NCBI GenBank assembly: GCA_016710365.1
Contig: JADJVW010000059.1
Span: forward strand, 62,001 to 126,000
Direction: 5' to 3'
DNA length: 64,000 bases
Origin: Candidatus Caldilinea saccharophila
GTDB lineage: Bacteria > Chloroflexota > Anaerolineae > Caldilineales > Caldilineaceae
Shown one piece after another: positions 57,399-64,000 of this stretch (its first letter is position 1; each line of letters starts with the position of its first letter). The translations under genes and the position numbers were made by a program. The notes beneath the pieces were generated by a model. It was given only the letters and a program-made list of their open reading frames with translations. It had not been told where the DNA came from and ran no database searches.

Positions 57399-58603
57399 AA
57401 GTAAAGCTACATTCAGAATCATAGTTTTGCGATACATGGACAGGTCTGGTAAAACCCTCCTCATACGGATGTATTGAACAGAGAGACAGAGAGGAGGGCA
57501 AGATGGTGCGACCAGACCTGGCAAAATGGGAGCAGACGCTGGCGGACTTGCGCCGGTTATCCGTGGCGGCGGAGCATCCACGGGCGCGTGAACGATTCCT
57601 GGCGTTGTACGAGATTGGTGCGGCCACACGAATGCCACGCAGTGGGCGGCTGCCATGAAGCATGACGACAACACCGTGCTGAAGTGGTGCACACGTACAA
57701 CTCCTTGAGGCCAGAAGCCGTGACCTATCAGCGTAGTGGCGGCGCCCCCCTTTTGCGCCCGAACAAGTCAAGCAAATCGTTGCCACAGTGAAAGAGAGTG
57801 CGCCCATTGAGCATGGCCTGCCTGGTTACAACTGGACGCTGAAGAAGCTGCGGCGCTGGATCAAGCAGGTCTTCGCCTGTGAGGTCGGGCGGCGTACGTT
57901 GAGCAAAGTGTTGCACACGATGATTTGAGCTGGAAGAAGTGCCAGAAAGTGCTCAAGCGTGCGAATCCCGCTAAGCGTGCGGCTTTCATGACCGCCTTCC
58001 AGAAAACTCTATACGCAGGTGTGCCAGGCGCGATGCGGCTGATCTACATTGATGAGGCGCATCTTCATCAGGACATGGATCTGGGCTATACCTGGGCACA
58101 GAAGGGTGAACCAGCCTGGCGATTGAGTCATTGCCCCCGCTTGCAGGACAGGATCGACTGGTATGGCGCCTATGACTTCACCAACGGGAAGTGCTTCATC
58201 TGGAACGAAGGCGGCTGCAACGGCGACAATACGATCAAGTTTCCTGCACCATCTGGCTGCCTGGCTGGGGCCCGCTCACCGCGCCGACTGTGATCATCTG
58301 GGATGGTGCATCGTGTCACACCGCCAAAGCTGTTCAGGCGGAGGCCGCAAGGTTGGGCTTCACCCTCGTGCCCTTGCCGGGGTATAGCCCTGATCTCAAC
58401 CCGATTGAGGGTCTTTGGAAATGGATGCGTGAAGACGTGACTCGCAATCATTGCTATGCCTCCACGCGTGAGCTGTTTGATGCCTGCAAAGCCTTCGTCG
58501 ATCGCATCAACACCGAACCGTTCGCCATCATCAAGCGCCTATGGCCCAAATTGGAACTGGACCCTGACTTCGAGAAACTCTTGGTTTCAAAGTAGCTTTA
58601 CTT
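57399..58603 (+). mobile_element. IS630-family insertion sequence
   Basis: A 1,205-bp element with perfect terminal inverted repeats (aagtaaagctac at 57399-57410, complement at 58592-58603). It is flanked by TA on both sides (57397-57398 and 58604-58605), the target duplication of IS630/Tc1 elements; the match extends 1 base further on each side. It carries one transposase gene, now broken. It has inserted into the 3' end of the acetyltransferase gene on the opposite strand. Confidence 0.88.
57503..58595 (+). pseudogene. IS630-family transposase (multiple frameshifts)
   Basis: GAGGAGGG precedes ATG 57503 (MVRPDLAKWEQTLADLRRL). Pieces in several frames rebuild a transposase of about 360 residues. 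An N-terminal helix-turn-helix region comes first, then TLKKLRRWIKQVFACEVGRRTLSKVLH, and a DDE core with Asp in RLIYIDEAHLH, Asp in VIIWDGASCHTAKAV and Glu in SPDLNPIEGLWKWMRED. Breaks fall near 57630, 57690, 57750, 57920 and 58245. The TAG stop at 58593 lies inside the right inverted repeat. Inactive as read. Confidence 0.85.
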
Positions 58604-59198
58604 TAGTCGTCTGGTGTGACTGCAACTGCTCCCACTCCCGCCTGAGCAGCCCATACACCCACGAATCCGACGCCTCGCCATCGACAATGCAATTTTCACG
58701 CAGCGTGCCTTCGCGCAAAAAACCGAGCTTTTCCAACACTCGACCCGATGCTGCGTTGCGTGTATCGGCCTCAGACTGGACACGGTTGAGGTCCAGCGTG
58801 TTGAAAGCCCACTGCAGCAACGCGCCTGCGGCCTCGGTGGCAAAGCCCTGGCCCCAAGCCGACCCATCGAAGCAGTACCCCAGCATTGCGCTGCGATACA
58901 CTGCGTCCCAATTCATCAAACTGCACCAGCCAATGAACCTATCGTCGGCTGTGCGTTCGATGGCAAGGCGCGCACCACTGCCTTCCTGCTCCATCTGGTT
59001 GCAACGCGCGATGAAGCGTGCTGCCTGGCCGCGCTCCTTCCAGGGCGGTGCATCCCAGTAGCGTAACACGCGTGGGTTGCTCTGAAGCGCAAAGATGGCG
59101 TCCGTGTCGGCTTCCGTGAAAGGGCGCAATCGCAAGCGAGCGGTGCGCAACGTCGGGGTTGGTAAGGACACAACAGAATTTGCTGCACCATCGATCAT
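58587..59198 (-). CDS. GNAT-family N-acetyltransferase, RimJ/RimL-like, 3' end replaced by the IS
   Basis: 203 residues as read. LRTARLRLRPFTEADTDAIF and the acetyl-CoA site AWGQGFATEAAGALLQWAF, then RNAASGRVLEKLGFLREGTLREN, are typical of RimJ/RimL-type acetyltransferases, which acetylate protein N-termini or small molecules. The last residues TKVKLL and the stop at 58587 are encoded by the IS right end, so the native C-terminus has been replaced just past the usual domain end. The enzyme may well still work. Confidence 0.9.
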   Translation of the reverse strand: MIDGAANSVVSLPTPTLRTARLRLRPFTEADTDAIFALQSNPRVLRYWDAPPWKERGQAARFIARCNQMEQEGSGARLAIERTADDRFIGWCSLMNWDAVYRSAMLGYCFDGSAWGQGFATEAAGALLQWAFNTLDLNRVQSEADTRNAASGRVLEKLGFLREGTLRENCIVDGEASDSWVYGLLRREWEQLQSHQTTKVKLL

Positions 59199-59647
59199 GG
59201 TTGAGACTCCTTCTACGCAATGAAGAGCAGCGAAAACACGAAAGTGACGTACGCATTGGTTTGGATACCCCGATGCCCCAATGATAGATGGCTGACCTTA
59301 GTACGATCTTCCTTCCGTGCGTGTCTGCCGGCTCACGCTAGCAGGTGAGTGGGACATTTTTGCGGGCGGCGTAGCTGTCCGCAAAACTTGTCATTATCGA
59401 ACGACTCGCCGGATATAATCCTCAAGCTCCATCATCGGCGCCTGGCGCTCCGACCGCAGTCAGCGCCGGACAACCCTGCCCCTCTACAGCCCTGTCCCTA
59501 TACAGCCCTGGCAAAAAAAACGGTCACGGGTTTGACGGAAAAAGCCGGATGAGTTTCGGAGTAAATCCGCGAGAATCCGTCTCATCCGTCAAATACGTGG
59601 TCTATGGAAGCCAGACTGAACAGTTACGACATCCTACGCTCTACCCT
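59199..59647. other. Intergenic region with a CCGTGGAT-family repeat
   Basis: Only the repeat at 59547-59603 is recognised. Small open frames lack starts or similarity. Confidence 0.45.
59547..59603. repeat. Dispersed repeat (CCGTGGAT family), partial
   Basis: gtttcggagtaaatccg followed by tccgtctcatccgtcaaatacgtgg matches the right half of 48741-48820 and ends like 10966-11046. Confidence 0.6.
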
Positions 59648-61409
<1,762 letters not shown>

Positions 61410-61470
61410 TTCAGGTTCTCTTTCAGTCGTTAGCTACTTGATTCGATCAGCTTGCATAAACTCCAGGTCG

Positions 61471-61713
61471 TCAGGCGCAGATAGACCGCGTCTGTCCGCC
61501 GTAAGAGGACGTGATCTGATGAATCATACAGCAGCCATCACGCTTTCTGCAATCGATTGGCGCGGATTTTCCGACGGCGCGTAGCTCGCCCACAAAGTCT
61601 CGACCCTCTGCGTAAACGCGGCAGCGGTAGACGCCCCCTTCGTGCACCAGGCGCTTTAGGCGGGCATATTGGGGGATGCAGTCGGTCGGCGCACAAGCCC
61701 CGCACCGCGTCAC
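61471..61713 (-). CDS. Small cysteine-rich hypothetical protein
   Basis: 80 residues from a GTG (MTRCGACAPTDCIPQYARL ...) with GGAGAT upstream. Six of its seven cysteines lie in two clusters, C-x2-C-x4-C near the N-terminus and Cys plus CC in DCRKRDGCC, which could hold a metal. A basic middle section RVYAEGRDFVGELRAVGK looks protein-like. No family is recognised and no neighbour suggests a role. It could be spurious. Confidence 0.42.
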   Translation of the reverse strand: MTRCGACAPTDCIPQYARLKRLVHEGGVYRCRVYAEGRDFVGELRAVGKSAPIDCRKRDGCCMIHQITSSYGGQTRSICA

Positions 61714-61969
61714 ATCGACAATCTCCGCGCCGTGTCACATGGAATCTGAAGAAAGTGACAAGTGCACCTTGACCTTTGCTAGTAAAACTGCTATAACCGG
61801 TTAACCATTTTACCCATTGCGCACCACATCGATTTTTTCTTGTGTAATCGTAGGATCTGAAACAAATTACGCTGATGTTACAGGCTCGCAGCAAAGCATC
61901 GCAGCAAAGGCTCAAAACGCAGCCAGCCGCCAAACTATATCCCAATTCCATTAAAAAAGTAGGAGCAAA

Positions 61970-62352
61970 ATGACAACCGCAACTGCAGGCTTTATCGATA
62001 CAGAGCGCCAAAAATTGCTTGGGGAACAAACGCACGTCATCGCCGAGTTAAACAACCTGCGCGATTTAATGCAGGCGGAAGTAGATGTCGAACCGGATGA
62101 GGGCGATTCTGAGATCTTTGAGCGTGAGAAGAACGCTGCCTTGATCGCAGTGCTGGAACGCCGGTTGATTGACATTGAAACAGCGCTGAAGGCAATTGAA
62201 AAGGGCAACTATGGCATCTGCACGTTGCAGCACAGCCATCGAAAAGGGAGCGCCTCGAAGTCAAGCCCGATGCCACGCTGTGTCTGAATTGCCAGCGTGA
62301 AGTCGAACGTCTCAGCCGCCGCAATCGCCCGCAGCGCCAGATCGACTGGTAG
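61970..62352 (+). CDS. DksA/TraR-family zinc-finger protein (frameshifted)
   Basis: About 126 residues. A long N-terminal coiled-coil region contains EGDSEIFEREKNAALIAVLE, then IEKGNYGIC. The zinc finger is broken by indels near 62225-62250: after GIC the family expects EVCGxPIEKERLEV, and IEK then ERLEVKPDATLCLNCQREVE appears in the next frames, ending RQIDW. The second Cys pair (CLNC) is intact. DksA-type proteins bind RNA polymerase and act with ppGpp or as general regulators. TAGGAG precedes the ATG. Confidence 0.85.
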
Positions 62353-62362
62353 GGAGCGCCTT

Positions 62363-63010
62363 GTGTCGGAAAATGTCTTTATTTCACCGCATCCTCTCGT
62401 CCAACACAAGCTTACGCTTCTGCGCCGCAAGGAAACCGAACCCAAGAAATTCCGCGAAGTCATCAGCGAGTTGTCGATGATGCTGGTCTACGAAGCCACG
62501 CTCGACTTGGCAACGCAGCCGGTGACCATCGAGACGCCGCTGACGACCGCACAAGGCACGTTGATGGCGGAAAAAGTCGGGTTGGCGCCGATTCTGCGCG
62601 CGGGCATGGGCATGGTGGAAGGCGCCTGGAAATTGCTGCCCCAGGCTGAGGTGTGGCACCTCGGCCTCTACCGTGATGAGCGCACGCTCAAGCCGGTTTC
62701 GTATTACAACAAGCTGCCGGTTGCGCCCACCGTCGAACTCTGCCTGGTGCTCGACCCGATGTTGGCGACCGGTGGCTCAGCCACGGCGGCGGTCGATGTC
62801 CTCAAACGGTGGGGCGTCACGCGCATCAAGTTCGTGGGGCTGCTCGCCGCGCCCGAAGGCATCGCCGCCCTGCACCGCGCGCATCCCGATGTAGCCATTC
62901 ACATTGCGGCGGTGGATGAGCGGCTCACCGCGGCAGCGGATGGGTTCCCGCCAGGCTACATCTGGCCAGGGCTGGGCGACGCCGGCGACCGGCAGTATGG
63001 CACCGGGTAA
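62363..63010 (+). CDS. upp: Uracil phosphoribosyltransferase
   Basis: 215 residues from GTG 62363, preceded by GGGAG at 62352. It converts uracil and PRPP to UMP. MVYEATLDLATQPVTIETPLT-type and APILRAGMGMVEGAWKLLPQA are the uracil-PRTase signature; DPMLATGGSATAAVDVLKRWG is the PRPP loop; GLGDAGDRQYGTG is the C-terminal uracil-binding tail. An in-frame ATG at 62297 lies inside the DksA-like gene and is rejected. A terminator follows. Confidence 0.97.
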   Translation: MSENVFISPHPLVQHKLTLLRRKETEPKKFREVISELSMMLVYEATLDLATQPVTIETPLTTAQGTLMAEKVGLAPILRAGMGMVEGAWKLLPQAEVWHLGLYRDERTLKPVSYYNKLPVAPTVELCLVLDPMLATGGSATAAVDVLKRWGVTRIKFVGLLAAPEGIAALHRAHPDVAIHIAAVDERLTAAADGFPPGYIWPGLGDAGDRQYGTG

Positions 63011-63079
63011 GTCGATTTTTCGATCCGTTGTTTCCTTGAATCCGTTGTAGTGCTTTAGGGTAGAAACATGTTCTGTATC

Positions 63080-63113
63080 AAGACCGCCTTCTCCCGCTGG
63101 GCGGTCTTTTTTT
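63080..63113 (+). terminator. Intrinsic terminator of upp
   Basis: aagaccgcc (63080-63088) pairs with ggcggtctt (63100-63108) and is followed by a T-run to 63113. Confidence 0.9.
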
Positions 63114-63134
63114 GCGCACTCGCTGCTGACAAGA

Positions 63135-63894
63135 CTATCCATTGTCTTCGTTGCTGTCCTGGGCGGGAGCCGCGCGCTCGATCCTGCGCGCCATCGCCAG
63201 CAGCAGCGCTGTCTCCTCCGGCTGCAAGGCGGCGATAAGCGAGCTGGCGCAGCGTGCGCATCACGGCTGCCGGGTTGTAGCGGAAGAAGCCGATCGACGC
63301 CAGCGCGGCCTCGCTGCTCTGGAAAAGGCGTTCAAGCTGAGCCTGCGTCGCCCGCGGCGGCTCTGGCTGCGCAGTCTTCACAAGTGACGCCACGCCCACG
63401 ACAGCCATGCGCACTTCGTAGAGCAGCAGCAACACCGCCTGCGCCAGATTCAGCGCCGGATAGTCCGGGTTGGCCGGAATCATGGCGATCAGGTGACAAC
63501 GATCCAGCGCCACCCGATCCAGCCCGTCGGCCTCGGCGCCAAAGAGCAACGCCACCCGCTCCCGCTGGCCGCGTGCGGCCAGCTCACCGGCCAGACCGCG
63601 CAGGTCTGTGCTGACAGGCGCGCCGGGATGATGGATGGCGGCCGTGCCGACCACCACATGGCAGTCAGCCAGCGCCGCGTCGAGCGTGGCAAAGTGCTCG
63701 ATGCGCTCGATCAAATCCTCGCAATGATGCGCCACCCGCTGCAGCTCGCTCACCGCGTAGCTGACCGGCTGCACCAGGCGCAGGTGGCTGAAGCCCATGT
63801 TCTTCATCGCGCGCACCACCGCCGCCAGATTGACCGGGTCTTCTGGCCGGTGCAGCACGACAATGACTTCTTCCAGCGCGTCTGATTTGTTCAT
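63135..63894 (-). CDS. TrmJ/SpoU-family RNA methyltransferase (frameshifted at the 3' end)
   Basis: About 253 residues. The SPOUT domain shows VIVVLHRPEDPVNLAAVVRAMKNMGF, LLFGAEADGLDRVAL and the knot MIPANPDYPALNLAQAVLLLLYE, typical of TrmJ/TrmH-type 2'-O-methyltransferases acting on tRNA or rRNA. The C-terminus has a break near 63225-63235: RTLRQLAYR continues in the other frame as ALQPEETALLLAMARRIERA and stops at 63135. The alternative long frame to 63055 is not family-like. The ATG at 63894 is the only good start. Confidence 0.9.
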
Positions 63895-64000
63895 AAAACT
63901 CTGTTGTGGATATCAATACCTTCGCCAGTCTATGGTTGAGTGATAAGAGCTTGAGTCGAGTGAATTGCGCCCATGCTGGCAACATAGTGAAGGATGGCAG

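Noticed and set aside
59388..59419. Plus-strand promoter TTGTCA ... TATAAT
   Set aside because: The spacer is 20 bp and no plus-strand gene follows.

Overview
The window reads as a GC-rich chromosomal piece of a filamentous or anaerobic Chloroflexota bacterium, most likely Anaerolineae/Caldilineae. The grounds are indirect: a bacterial Elp3, a trmD-rplS-rnhB-yraN-miaA block, secreted proteins with Pro/Thr-rich linkers ending in a YLPxVxR-like tail, a bifunctional ATP sulfurylase-APS kinase, and many intergenic palindromic repeats. Genes use code 11 with ATG, GTG and TTG starts. No rRNA, tRNA or CRISPR was seen.

Layout. 1-524: start of a CASTOR/POLLUX-type ion channel leaving the window. 942-9249: LacI-type regulator, sugar ABC transporter (binding protein and two permeases), a G3E GTPase and a GH116 glycosidase, read as a beta-glycoside uptake and cleavage locus. 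9232-13471: promoter, SAM-I riboswitch and terminator ahead of lysC-hom-asd. 13580-19903: HAD-like protein, FtsH, an AlaX-like editing protein with psuG, and a histidine phosphatase. 20066-24637: galactokinase, a Trm9-like methyltransferase, a Uma2 nuclease and Elp3. 24694-30289: two secreted surface proteins. 30790-36431: aconitase, PepF-type peptidase, OmpR-type regulator. 36461-44669: RelA/SpoT, miaA, yraN, rnhB, a 79-bp tandem repeat, rplS, trmD and an M23 peptidase.

44896-52568 is an accessory catabolic island: an MttB-superfamily methyltransferase without pyrrolysine, a Rieske oxygenase, a PYROXD2-like FAD enzyme and a polar-amino-acid ABC importer lacking its ATPase, interrupted by a Phd-VapC module. 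It is best read as uptake and demethylation of a quaternary amine. 52697-59198 is a region of turnover: a truncated PIN toxin, a DUF433-DUF5615 pair, a LuxR-DUF805 fusion, a SulP transporter, a decayed BrnTA pair, and an IS630-type element that has replaced the 3' end of an acetyltransferase gene. 59648-63894 holds the ATP sulfurylase-APS kinase, a DksA-like protein, upp and a TrmJ-like methyltransferase.

About eighteen genes, including housekeeping ones (ftsH, dksA-like, galK, sat-cysC), carry single-base indels that split an otherwise normal protein between frames. This density points to sequence error rather than decay, so broken genes are given as one feature with the lesion located.
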